A stretch of DNA of 64,000 nucleotides from contig CAWBRU010000018.1 in the NCBI GenBank assembly GCA_963791325.1, forward strand, positions 62,001-126,000, written 5' to 3'. The notes under the pieces are model-generated. The model was not told the DNA's origin. It did not search any database and saw only the letters and a list, made by a program, of their open reading frames with translations. Made by a program: the position numbers and the translations under genes. Within the stretch, counting starts at the first letter, position 1. Each line of letters begins with the position of its first letter. Shown here in pieces: positions 54,501 through 64,000 of this stretch. Origin of the DNA: JBEVJK01 sp963791325. GTDB lineage: Bacteria > Pseudomonadota > Alphaproteobacteria > Rhizobiales > Rhizobiaceae.

Positions 54501-56096
54501 GGTGCTCAGCGAAAGCCCGCTCGAGCGGCCGTCGAGGGTCAGGTCGAAGCCGCCGCTGAGCGGCTGCACGCTGCCTGTGGCAGTCAGCGCCAGGGAACCG
54601 GCAAGATCACGGCCGGCCAGTTCCGAAAAAGGTGCGATGCTGTCGGCCTTGACGACGATATCGCCCTGGAAGCCGAGGGCAGCGATCAGGCCCTTGAGCG
54701 ACAGCGCCAGCCCGTTGCCGGTGATCGCGGCATTGGCGAGCCGCACCGGCTGGCCGGCGGTCCAGTCGCCCTCGATATCGAGCCCGATGCGTTGCCCCAG
54801 CGCCTGCTGCACGTCGGCGCGGGTGGCGACGATGCCTGAAAGCGCGCCGTCGGCGGAGAAGGTGATGTGTCGTTCGGTGGGCTGCGACAGGTTCTCGGCT
54901 TTGCCGCCCAGAGTCAAGGCGAGCTTGTCGGCCCCGAACGTCGTGGTCGCCAGATCGGTCACGTCGAGCGTGCCGGACCATTCGGCGGCCGCGCTCTCGC
55001 CGAAGGACAGTTTCAGCGAGGCCATATCGACGCTGGTCTGGCCGCCCGGCACCGGCAGGACCACCCGCTCGGTTCCGGGCTTATCGATGCCGGCCTCCAG
55101 CCGCAGCCGCTGGAGGAAGCCGTCCGCGGCCGTCTCCGCGGCGGCGGCGATGGTGAGAGCAGCACTGTTCAGGTTCAGCCGGTCGATGCGGAAACCGCCG
55201 CCATCCTTGACCAGGCCGGCGGCCGTCAGCGCGGTATCGGTGCCGAAGAACGCCCGGAACTGGGCCGGAATGATGGTGGCGATCGGTCCTTCGAGCTTGC
55301 TGTCGAAGGCATATCCGCCGGCCTCGCGGCGCACCGCCGTGGTGCCGGTCAGCACCCGGTTGCCGGCCACATCGAAGGTCAGCCCAAGGTCAAGCGCCGA
55401 CATCGGCCCGGCACCCTTCATCGCCAGCGCGACGGGCGGATGGCCTTCGATGCCGATCAGATTGGCGAGGATGCCGTTGGCAGGCTCGTTTAAGGTCAGA
55501 TCGACATTGAGAATGCCGGTTGAGTTGGCATAGGTGGCGGCCAGCTTCAGCTCGCCGCCGGGGCCGTCCAGCCGGTCGATCGTCAGTCCGGTGTCGAGCG
55601 AGCCGCCGGCGAGGCTCAGCCGCCCGTTGAGGCTGATCGCCGAGCTCAGGCCGAACACGCTCTCGCCGAAGGTGACCTGCGGCACTTCGAGCTTGCCCAG
55701 ATTGATCGACAAAGGCAGCTCCGGCAGCTTGAAGCTGCTGGTCTCGGGCGCCGGCATGCCTTCCTCGGGCAGCGGCTTGCGGATCACCTCGATGCGGTCG
55801 GCCGCCAGCGTGTCGATCTCCAGCCGGCCGGTGAACAGGGCCGAGCGCGTCCAGACGATGCGGGCATTGCTGATGCGCAGCCAGATGCCCTGACGGTCGG
55901 CGATGGTGATCGAGCCGATGGAGGCGTTGGACGACAGCGCGCCTTGGATATCGTGGATGCGGATCTGCCGATTGGGCGTCGACAGCTGGTTCTCGACGAA
56001 GCCGACGAAATAGGACCGGTCGGCGTCTTCGCTGTCCTGCGCAAGGGCGGGACCGACGATCAGAAGGATGAGCAGGGCGGCAAGGGTGCGGATCAA
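51507..56096 (-). CDS. tamB: Translocation and assembly module protein TamB
   Basis: A 1529-residue AsmA/TamB-like protein that spans the periplasm and works with TamA in the outer membrane for protein or lipid transfer. A signal/anchor (LAALLILLIVGPALA) precedes long beta-helical repeats. The diagnostic C-terminal DUF490 region reads FQLIRGRLSILGQRITFDEG, DLDPFLNFVARS and FSSQPELPQDEVLARLIFNR, and ends NVYLGVEAG, KGTVNLDITENLKARGAVG and SIGIFYEKDY. The start overlaps the tamA stop by ATGA, so the two are one operon. Confidence 0.93.
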   Translation of the reverse strand: MIRTLAALLILLIVGPALAQDSEDADRSYFVGFVENQLSTPNRQIRIHDIQGALSSNASIGSITIADRQGIWLRISNARIVWTRSALFTGRLEIDTLAADRIEVIRKPLPEEGMPAPETSSFKLPELPLSINLGKLEVPQVTFGESVFGLSSAISLNGRLSLAGGSLDTGLTIDRLDGPGGELKLAATYANSTGILNVDLTLNEPANGILANLIGIEGHPPVALAMKGAGPMSALDLGLTFDVAGNRVLTGTTAVRREAGGYAFDSKLEGPIATIIPAQFRAFFGTDTALTAAGLVKDGGGFRIDRLNLNSAALTIAAAAETAADGFLQRLRLEAGIDKPGTERVVLPVPGGQTSVDMASLKLSFGESAAAEWSGTLDVTDLATTTFGADKLALTLGGKAENLSQPTERHITFSADGALSGIVATRADVQQALGQRIGLDIEGDWTAGQPVRLANAAITGNGLALSLKGLIAALGFQGDIVVKADSIAPFSELAGRDLAGSLALTATGSVQPLSGGFDLTLDGRSSGLSLSTPAADNVLAGDTRITGRVARGDMGLLADKLRLVNDQLDFTANGTFATGKADFGFDLALADLSLLSERASGRLTAKGRAKGSDGLIGLNFGAEVAEGSLAGKPLTNGSLGFQGTLRDNQVDGRLTGKAELDRTPVTLSSAIAMGPREKRLSELQFSAGETRITGDVAQAADGLLTGSLKLASRDISTAAALLLRQASGALTADIALAPDGTRQNAIVKATAERLVVDAVRVGKATVEAAMVDLFKVPVINGTVSASDVVAGGIDVATLEANAATSGTTTGFVAGAALKNGTKAALKGALTPVEGGYKVGLESLELSQGKLAARLVQPTGLTVEGDVVALQPLTLDVGGGRVTAAGRIAEQLALDVTVTQLPLAIANAIRPDLKLGGTVDADAKIGGTRQRPEVRFTMQGRRIAAAALAQAGLRTLDVHAEGSSSTSRLNLTAAVTSPEGLNAAVSGAVPLDRGDLALAVTLKAFPLAVLDAALPGQALGGSLSGSAKIAGKLADPAAMFDLKASGVTAAPLAAAGAAPLDVTAAGSFANKVLTLSSAKVRGPQGLTLSASGRVPLSGDGLAVSVSGEAPLSLANRLLAHRGAQATGTLKLSADVTGSLARPSVRGMASTVGAQFVDPASNTKLSNISVMASLDGQTVTLRSASAAIGSGGRITASGTVATTDGFPANLRIVLDNARYADGTMVVATLNGALSVTGRLARDPLIAGNIEIARAEITVPENLAGGAAAIDVRHIDPSAAVTATLKRARANDGTPVPTSRPSVVRLDINVNAPRRIFVRGRGLDTELGGSVRLTGPVTDIQPVGAFQLIRGRLSILGQRITFDEGTVTLVGDLDPFLNFVARSSGKDITVFITVTGRVSNPDVKFSSQPELPQDEVLARLIFNRGINELSPIQIAQLAAAAAELAGGSDTSLLGNLRAATGLDDLDIVTDSEGNAAVRAGRYVSDNVYLGVEAGAKGETKGTVNLDITENLKARGAVGTQDSSIGIFYEKDY

Positions 56097-58025
56097 AACG
56101 CCTGTCCTATTCCGACATAAAAGGCGACGCTCGGGTCATTTTCCTGGGGCTCGAGCGGCACCGCGAGGTCGAGGCGGATCGGCCCCAGTCCGGTATAGTA
56201 GCGCAAGCCGCCGCCGACGCCGATCTTGACGTCGCCATTGAAGCTCGGCCACGAATTCTGGATCGACATAGCCGGCATCGACGAAGGCAACCACGCCGAT
56301 GCTCGGGCTGACGCGGACGCGCAGTTCGGCCGAGCCTTCAAGCAGCGAGCGGCCGCCGACCACCTCGTCGCCGCCGAGGTCGACGCCGATGCTGCGGTAG
56401 GCATAGCCGCGCACCGAGCCGCCGCCGCCGGCGAAGAACAGCTTGTCGGGCGGCGTTTCGGGGATCGTCGAGCCAAACAGCGTGCCGACTTTGACCCGCC
56501 CCGCCAGAACCACCGGATCCTTCTCGCCGAGGCCGAGATAGGTGCGCCCTTCGAGCGTGAAGCGGCCGTCCGTATTGCCGTAGTTGAATTCGTAGAACGG
56601 CTCCGCGACGGCTTCGGCGAAATAGCCTGTGGTCGGATCGACCTTGCTGTTGCGATTGTCCCACAACAGCCCGCCGAGCAGGCCCGCGGTGGTGAAGTCG
56701 CGGGTGCCGAAGACATCGTCCTCGAACTCGGCATATTCGCCATTGGCAAACAGCCGCCCGGAAAGCTCCTGCGAGAACATGTGGTTGAAGCCGAGCCCGC
56801 CCGATATTCCCTTCTTGGTGTAGGTGTCGAGCACCTCCCGCTCGCCGAACAGGGTGGCGACGAAATCGGTGTCGGGCGTGTAGATTCCCGGGCGGGTGAA
56901 GGTCACGCCGACCCGATAGGTCAGGTCGTTGGCGCTGAAGCTGTCGCCGCCGAGCCCGGCGATCTTGGCGTCGAAGCGGAGGCGTTCGGCATGGCCGAAC
57001 AGATTGCGGTGCAGCCAGTAGGTCTCGAATTGCGCCCCGTCGAGGGTCGAGAAGCCGGCCCCGATGCCGAACCGATGCAGTTGGCGTTCCTGCACGACGA
57101 CGGTGAGGGGCAGGCGGCCGTCCGGACGGATCTGGTCGGCCTCCTGGATCCGCAGCGCGCGGAAGACGTCGAGCCGCGACAGCCGGTCGTTGGCCCGCTT
57201 GATGTCGTCGGGATCGTATTCCTGGCCGGGCTTTAGGCCGGTCATCCAGGCGACAAAGGCCGGGTCCATGCGGTCCGTGCCTTGCACCGTCACCGGACCA
57301 TAGGTCGCGTAGCGCTCGGGATCGATATCGATCTCCGCTTCGACCCGGTCGGTGTCGTGGTCGGCGGTCACGGTCCGTCTCGCCACCCGCGCCTTCGGAT
57401 GCCCCTGCTGGCGCCACGCTTCGACCGACAGCTGCTCGGCCTGCAAAATCTCGCCCGAGCGCGCGACCCCGCCGGGTGCATAGCCTTCGTCGGCGGGCAG
57501 CGGCACCCGGTCGCGGCGCTGGGTCGGGGGCGGGGCCTGGTTGATGATGCTGGCCTTGTCGAACAGGAAGACCGGCCCCGGGTTGACCGTCACCGTCACC
57601 GCCGCGGGATCGGGCAGTTCGGCATCCGGCGGCAGGCCGGCGGCCTCGCGCCCGGCGACCAGGATAGAAATGGTGCCGCCATAGCGGCCGAGCCCGTAGA
57701 GGGTCGCAAGCAGCCGCTGATAATCGGTGCGGGCTTTGGCCAGCAGCCCCGCCGCGCCCGACGCGGGCTTCTTGCGGTCGGTCCACAGCATCGAGGCGCC
57801 CTTCAGCGCCTTCTCGACATCGTGCTCCTGGCCCGTTACGACGAACTCGACCGAATAGGCCTGCGGCTCGCCGACGACATCCTCGTTTTTTTCCTGAGCA
57901 TCTTTGCCGAACAGCTTGATTCCAAAGAGTTCGAACGCATCCGCCCTGACTGGTGCGAGCAGTGCTGATGCACTCACGGCCATGCCTAATCCGACCAGGA
58001 AGTGCCGTAACGCGAATGCCTTCAC
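56093..58025 (-). pseudogene. tamA: Outer-membrane TamA (BamA family), frameshifted
   Basis: An Omp85-family protein of about 644 residues. A signal peptide (FLVGLGMAVSASALLAPVRA) is followed by POTRA repeats (for example GPVFLFDKASIINQAPP) and a 16-strand barrel whose signature VRGYAYRSIGVDLGGDEVVG is clear. The end reads GLGPIRLDLAVPL and FYVGIGQAF. The frame breaks near 56260: removing one base from CTGGATCG (plus strand) joins VVAFVDAGYVD to QNSWPSFNGDVKIGVGGG. A GTG start at 58025 with GAGGAG upstream is preferred; an ATG at 58067 would add 14 residues before the signal. Confidence 0.88.
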
Positions 58026-58375
58026 CAACGCTCCTCGACGCGACCCGCCCGTCGCTGGGCGGCACATCTTCCCGGGGCTGGTCGGGGGCGCAAATCACGA
58101 ACCATTGCACGGCGCAACGATTGACGTAGGCGAACCACAGGCGCAGACCGGCCCTGCAGTTTCGCTTAAGCGGCTGAACATTCCGTCACTGAATTTCATA
58201 CCAACACGCTAATATTAGGGAATCCGGTAGGTCTTTGTTCACCAAGACAGCCTTATTGAACGGGACGTCGCGAATGTTTCGAGTGCTCCGCGATCGATGC
58301 TCGGAGGGAGGTGGCGGGCGCCGCTGCTCAGGCAATTCCCGCCGGGCGTCGCCTTGGAGCGCCACCCGCTAGTCT
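58026..58375. other. Gene-free divergent region between tamA and ccdA
   Basis: This 350-base region presumably carries promoters for tamAB and ccdA. An AT-rich TAATATTA at about 58210 could be a -10 element for either strand, but no convincing -35 partner is seen. Confidence 0.4.
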
Positions 58376-59119
58376 ATGGCCATCGACGTCGACATACTGG
58401 GCGCCCTCGGCGCCGGCGCGCTTTCCTTCCTGTCACCCTGCGTGCTGCCGCTGGTGCCGCCCTATCTTTGCTATATGGCCGGCGTCTCGGTCGACGAGTT
58501 CCGTGCCGCGCCGGCGGCGCAGGAGCGGGCCGCCAAGCGGGCGCTGATCGGCGCCTCGGTCGCCTTCGTGCTGGGTTTCTCGACCGTGTTCATCGGGCTT
58601 GGCGCCGGCGCCTCCTCGATCGGCCGGCTGCTGCGCGCCTGGCAGGAGCCGCTCGCCATCGCGGCGGGGCTGCTGATCATCGTCATGGGGCTGAACTTTC
58701 TCGGCCTGGTCAAGATCCCGCTGCTGTCGCGCGAGGCGCGGTTCCAGGCCGAAGGGCGGCCGGCAAGCCCGCTTGCGGCCTATGTCATGGGGCTTGCCTT
58801 CGCCTTCGGGTGGACGCCCTGCATCGGCCCCGTGCTTGGTCCGATCCTGACGCTGGCCGGCGGGCGCGAGACGATCGGCGAGGGCGCGCTGCTCTTGGCG
58901 GTCTATTCGCTCGGCCTCGGCATCCCGTTTCTGCTCGCGGCGCTGTTTTCGGGTCTGTTCATGCGCTTTCTCGGCTCGTTTCGCGTCCACCTCGGCCGTG
59001 TTGAGAAGGCAATCGGCGCGCTCCTGGTCCTCGCCGGCATCTTCTTCATCACCGGCGGCGTCCAATCCGCCGCCTACTGGCTGCTCGAAGCCTTCCCAAG
59101 CCTGGGCCGCCTGGGCTAA
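58376..59119 (+). CDS. ccdA: Cytochrome c biogenesis protein CcdA
   Basis: A 247-residue membrane protein with six helices that carries reducing power across the inner membrane to apocytochrome c or other thiol partners. The two redox cysteines are C22 in LSFLSPCVLPLVPP and C149 in FGWTPCIGPVLGP, in pseudo-symmetrical halves. Its length and layout match CcdA, the short form of DsbD. The start at 58376 gives MAIDVDILGALGAG directly before helix 1. Its thioredoxin-like partner is not adjacent. Confidence 0.9.
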   Translation: MAIDVDILGALGAGALSFLSPCVLPLVPPYLCYMAGVSVDEFRAAPAAQERAAKRALIGASVAFVLGFSTVFIGLGAGASSIGRLLRAWQEPLAIAAGLLIIVMGLNFLGLVKIPLLSREARFQAEGRPASPLAAYVMGLAFAFGWTPCIGPVLGPILTLAGGRETIGEGALLLAVYSLGLGIPFLLAALFSGLFMRFLGSFRVHLGRVEKAIGALLVLAGIFFITGGVQSAAYWLLEAFPSLGRLG

Positions 59120-59194
59120 AGGCACGGCCGCCGCACCGCGGCCACATTGGAGTGGCGGTGCTGGGGTGGTAGAAGACTGCGGCCCGAATCCCTG

Positions 59195-60553
59195 ATGGAC
59201 CTGTTGATGACCAAGCGCACTTGCCTGTCGATCATCCTCGCCGCCGGCGAGGGCACCCGCATGAAAAGCAGCGAACCTAAGGTGCTGCACAAGATCGGCG
59301 GCCTGCCGATGGTGGCGCATGTGATGCGGGCAGCCGAAACGGCAGGCGACGATCTGGCGCTGGTGATCGGCAGCAATGCCGAGGCAGTGGTCATGGCGGC
59401 GACGGGATTGGCGCCGCGCGTCAAGATCTTCGAGCAATCGGAGCGACTGGGAACAGCGCATGCCGTGCTCGCCGCGCGCCAAGCGATCCTCGGCGGCTAC
59501 GACGATGTGCTGGTGCTGTTCGGCGATACCCCGCTGGTCGACCCCGACGATCTCGCCGCAGCGCGCCGCCGCCTGGCGGAAGGCGCGGCCGTGGTGGTGA
59601 TCGGCTTCCGGCCGCCCGATCCGAGCGGCTATGGCCGGCTGATCGAGGACAATGGCGCGCTGATCGACATCCGCGAGGATCACGACTGCTCGCTCGAGGA
59701 GCAGGCGATCGGCTTCTGCAATGCCGGGCTGATGGCGATCGACGGCCGCCGCGCTTTGGCACTGCTCGAGGCAATCGGCAAGGAAAACGCCAAGGGCGAA
59801 TATTACCTGACCGACATTGTCGGGATCGCCCGCGCCGAGGGGCTCGAGGTGGCCGCCACCGAGGCGCGCTACGAGAGCGTCCTCGGCATCAACACGCGGG
59901 CCGAACTCGCCGAGGCCGAAGCGATCTGGCAGAACGCCCGGCGCCGCGACATGATGCTCGCCGGTGTGACGCTGCTGTCGCCCGAGACGGTGTTCTTCGC
60001 CTACGACACCGAGGTGGGCGCCGACACGGTGATCGAACCGAACGTCTTCTTTGCCGCAGGCGTGCGCGTCGGCTCGGCCGCGACGATCCGCGCCTTCTGC
60101 CACTTCGAGCACGCTTCGATCGGCGACGGCTGCGAGGTCGGCCCGTTCGCACGGCTGCGGCCCGGCGCAGACCTGCGTGAGAAGAGCAAGGTCGGCAATT
60201 TCTGCGAAGTCAAAAAAGCGGTGGTCGAGCCCGGCGCCAAGATCAACCATCTCTCCTATATCGGCGATGCCACGGTGGGCAGCAAAGCCAACATCGGTGC
60301 CGGCACAATTACCTGCAACTATGACGGCATCAACAAATTCCACACCGAGATCGCGCCCGGCGCCTTCGTCGGCTCCAATTCGGCGCTGGTGGCGCCGGTG
60401 CGGATCGGCCGCGACGCCTACATCGCCTCGGGCAGCGTGATCACCGAGGACGTCCCCGATGAGGCGCTGGCATTCGGCCGGGCCAGGCAACGGAACCTGC
60501 CGGAAAGAGCCCGCCAGCTACGTCAAAGGCAGGCCTCCGTGAGCAAAAAATGA
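59195..60553 (+). CDS. glmU: Bifunctional GlcNAc-1-P acetyl/uridyltransferase GlmU
   Basis: A 452-residue enzyme making UDP-GlcNAc. The N-terminal pyrophosphorylase has IILAAGEGTRMKSSEPKVLH, LFGDTPLVDPDDL and GEYYLTDIVGIA. The C-terminal left-handed beta-helix acetyltransferase has repeated hexads (IGDGCEVGPFARLRPGADL), KVGNFCEVKKA, and the active-site region HLSYIGDATVGSKANIGAGT then ITCNYDG. Start ATG at 59195 or 59207 are both possible. It is followed by glmS, which makes its precursor. Confidence 0.95.
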   Translation: MDLLMTKRTCLSIILAAGEGTRMKSSEPKVLHKIGGLPMVAHVMRAAETAGDDLALVIGSNAEAVVMAATGLAPRVKIFEQSERLGTAHAVLAARQAILGGYDDVLVLFGDTPLVDPDDLAAARRRLAEGAAVVVIGFRPPDPSGYGRLIEDNGALIDIREDHDCSLEEQAIGFCNAGLMAIDGRRALALLEAIGKENAKGEYYLTDIVGIARAEGLEVAATEARYESVLGINTRAELAEAEAIWQNARRRDMMLAGVTLLSPETVFFAYDTEVGADTVIEPNVFFAAGVRVGSAATIRAFCHFEHASIGDGCEVGPFARLRPGADLREKSKVGNFCEVKKAVVEPGAKINHLSYIGDATVGSKANIGAGTITCNYDGINKFHTEIAPGAFVGSNSALVAPVRIGRDAYIASGSVITEDVPDEALAFGRARQRNLPERARQLRQRQASVSKK

Positions 60554-60636
60554 CCTTTCGGTTGTAGCGGCATTGCGCTAGCGCTGTGGCAGAATGCCAT
60601 TGGCCGGCCCATGAGGTCGCCGTCGGGACAGGCAAG

Positions 60637-62460
<1,824 letters not shown>

Positions 62461-62558
62461 CTTGCGGCTGTCGCGCTGCCGTCACATCGCGCTATTCAAA
62501 CAAGGGCGGGGTCGCATTAGGTTTCTTGCGCGGCGCTTACCCTCATTCTGGTCGATCG

Positions 62559-63344
62559 ATGTTGAAATCTGCCACTACCGGTTCCGGCACCATGATGCGG
62601 TTGAGGAATTATTTCCTGACCGGGGTGATCGTCAGCGCGCCGCTCGCGATCACCGCCTATCTCAGCTGGACCGTGATCCATTGGGTGGATTCCTGGGTCA
62701 AACCCTATATTCCGGTACGCTACAATCCGGACACCTACCTGCCGTTCCCGGTGCCCGGCTTCGGCCTGGTGGTGGCGCTGGTGATGCTGACCATGATCGG
62801 CGCCATCACCACCAACATCATCGGGCGCTCGATCGTCTCCTACGGCGAGAAGCTGCTGAACCGGATGCCGCTGGTGCGCAATGTCTACCGCGGCCTGAAA
62901 CAGATCTTCGAGACCGTGCTGGCACACCGCGCCGAGCTGTTCAGCCGGGTCGGGCTGTTCGAGTATCCGCGCCGCGGCACCTGGTCGATCGTGTTCATCG
63001 CCGCCCAGGAAGACAGCGAGATCAACGAGGCGCTGTCGGAGCGCGAAGGCAAGACGATCGCCGTGTTCCGCCCGATCACCCCCAACGTCACCACCGGGTA
63101 CCTGCTCTACGTGCCGGAAAAGGACGTCATTCCGCTCGAAATGAGCGTCGAGGACGCCGCCAAGCTTCTGATCTCGGCCGGCCTGGTCGGGCCGGAATAC
63201 CGCGCCAAGACCAAGGCGCTTGCCGAAGCGGCGCTGGCCGGCCGGGTCCTTGTCGCCGAGGGCACTTCGGCGGGAGCGGAAGAGAACGATGCCGATCAGC
63301 CGGCGCGCAGCAGGCGCACGGCCTCGTCTCGGCCGAAGATGTAG
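62559..63344 (+). CDS. DUF502 family membrane protein
   Basis: A 261-residue protein with two N-terminal membrane helices (YFLTGVIVSAPLAITAYLSW and FGLVVALVMLTMIGAITTNI). It has the family signature NRMPLVRNVYRGLKQIFETV and, further on, TPNVTTGYLLYVPEKDVIPL and EMSVEDAAKLLISAGLV. The function is unknown, although the family is widespread. Its position between glmS and recG is conserved in many alphaproteobacteria. It overlaps the convergent recG end by 49 bases. A second ATG (MMRLRNYF) is a possible start. Confidence 0.86.
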   Translation: MLKSATTGSGTMMRLRNYFLTGVIVSAPLAITAYLSWTVIHWVDSWVKPYIPVRYNPDTYLPFPVPGFGLVVALVMLTMIGAITTNIIGRSIVSYGEKLLNRMPLVRNVYRGLKQIFETVLAHRAELFSRVGLFEYPRRGTWSIVFIAAQEDSEINEALSEREGKTIAVFRPITPNVTTGYLLYVPEKDVIPLEMSVEDAAKLLISAGLVGPEYRAKTKALAEAALAGRVLVAEGTSAGAEENDADQPARSRRTASSRPKM

Positions 63345-64000
63345 AGCAGCAGCCGGATCGCTCGGCCGCGTTCCGAGACCAGCTCGGGGTCACGCGCCAA
63401 GAGCAGCCGCGCGTCGTCGCGGGCCGTCTCCAGGAGATCGGCATGACACTCGATGCGGGCCACCTGGAAGCCGGGCGTGCCGGACTGGCGCGTGCCGAGC
63501 AACTCGCCTTCGCCGCGCAGCCGCAAGTCTTCCTCGGCGATGCGGAAGCCGTCATCGGTGTCGCGCATGACCGACAGCCGCTCGCGTGCTGTCCCGCCCA
63601 GCGGCTCGGCGTAGAGCAGGACGCAGCTCGACGGCTGCGTCCCCCGCCCGACACGGCCGCGCAGCTGGTGAAGCTGGGCCAGCCCGAACCGCTCGGCGTG
63701 CTCGATCACGATGATGGTGGCGTCGGGCACGTCGACGCCCACCTCGATGACGGTGGTGGCGACCAGCAGCCGCGTCTCGTCGCTCTTGAAGGCACGCATG
63801 GCCGCGTCCTTGTCGGCCCCGCTCATCCGGCCATGGACCAATCCGACCCGGTCTGCGAACACTCCCGCAAGGGCGGCATGTCGCTCCTCGGCCGACATCA
63901 GCGGCACCTCCTCCGAATCCTCCACCAGCGGACAGATCCAGTAGACTTTTTGGCCTTCGGCAATCGCTTCGGTGAGCCGGCCGATCAGCGCGTCGATGCG
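63296..64000 (-). CDS. recG: ATP-dependent DNA helicase RecG, 3' part
   Basis: The C-terminal 234 residues of RecG, a branch-migrating helicase that rescues stalled forks. The gene continues past the right edge of the window. Visible motifs are VYWICPLVEDSEE, RVGLVHGRMSGADKDAAMRA (motif IV), LLVATTVIEVGVDVPDATII (motif V) and QLHQLRGRVGRGTQPSSCVL (motif VI). The C-terminal wedge-packing region contains DGFRIAEEDLRLRGEGELLG and TRQSGTPGFQVA. The end overlaps the DUF502 gene. Confidence 0.94.
   Translation of the reverse strand, partial: RIDALIGRLTEAIAEGQKVYWICPLVEDSEEVPLMSAEERHAALAGVFADRVGLVHGRMSGADKDAAMRAFKSDETRLLVATTVIEVGVDVPDATIIVIEHAERFGLAQLHQLRGRVGRGTQPSSCVLLYAEPLGGTARERLSVMRDTDDGFRIAEEDLRLRGEGELLGTRQSGTPGFQVARIECHADLLETARDDARLLLARDPELVSERGRAIRLLLYIFGRDEAVRLLRAG

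Overview
The window is a gene-dense, GC-rich chromosomal segment from an alphaproteobacterium, most likely of the order Hyphomicrobiales (Rhizobiales). The clearest marker is a RirA-type iron regulator next to hemP. An IRO-box match lies in front of hemP and an Irr-type ICE motif lies in front of rirA, an iron circuit typical of rhizobia and relatives. A TamA/TamB pair, a form II CO-dehydrogenase-like SLM cluster and the glmU-glmS-DUF502-recG order fit the same group. I saw no rRNA, tRNA, CRISPR, prophage or insertion sequence.

Layout. 1-5.3 kb: 3' end of putA (one frameshift), hemP, rirA, a glutamine cyclotransferase, a DUF445 membrane protein, a phasin and a tiny proline-rich ORF. 5.3-18.9 kb: a catabolic island made of three operons: maiA/FAH hydrolase/cupin/PEP-hydrolase-like (minus); a CUT1 sugar ABC transporter with two ATPases (plus); and sugar isomerase/enolase-superfamily dehydratase/GntR/2-hydroxyacid dehydrogenase (minus). 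Four copies of the palindrome TGGT-N3-ACCA sit in the two control regions of this island, so the GntR protein probably controls all three operons. One copy overlaps a promoter that appears to drive only a short terminated RNA. 19.4-22.8 kb: a LuxR response regulator, a hybrid kinase and a FIST-domain sensor, resembling NosP/NahK nitric-oxide signalling. 22.9-26.7 kb: coxS-coxL-coxM (form II order) with single frameshifts in L and M, followed by an MFS exporter.

28.6-33 kb: a transglutaminase-like protease, a secreted collagen-like protein, a small lipoprotein, an AEC-family carrier and an SDR enzyme. 33.3-41.4 kb: an intact kdpFABCDE potassium system, preceded by a 27-residue membrane peptide and a KdpE-box-like site. 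41.6-47.6 kb: a TetR regulator and a five-gene dipeptide/oligopeptide ABC transporter whose genes carry many single-base indels. 48.1-51.5 kb: a divergent PP2C phosphatase and Ser/Thr kinase pair. 51.5-58 kb: tamB and tamA. 58.4-64 kb: ccdA, glmU, glmS, a DUF502 protein and the 3' part of recG.

The indels in putA, coxL, coxM, tamA and especially the peptide transporter leave the encoded protein otherwise well conserved, so sequencing or assembly error is at least as likely as real gene decay. All family assignments rest on reading motifs by eye; no database search was possible.
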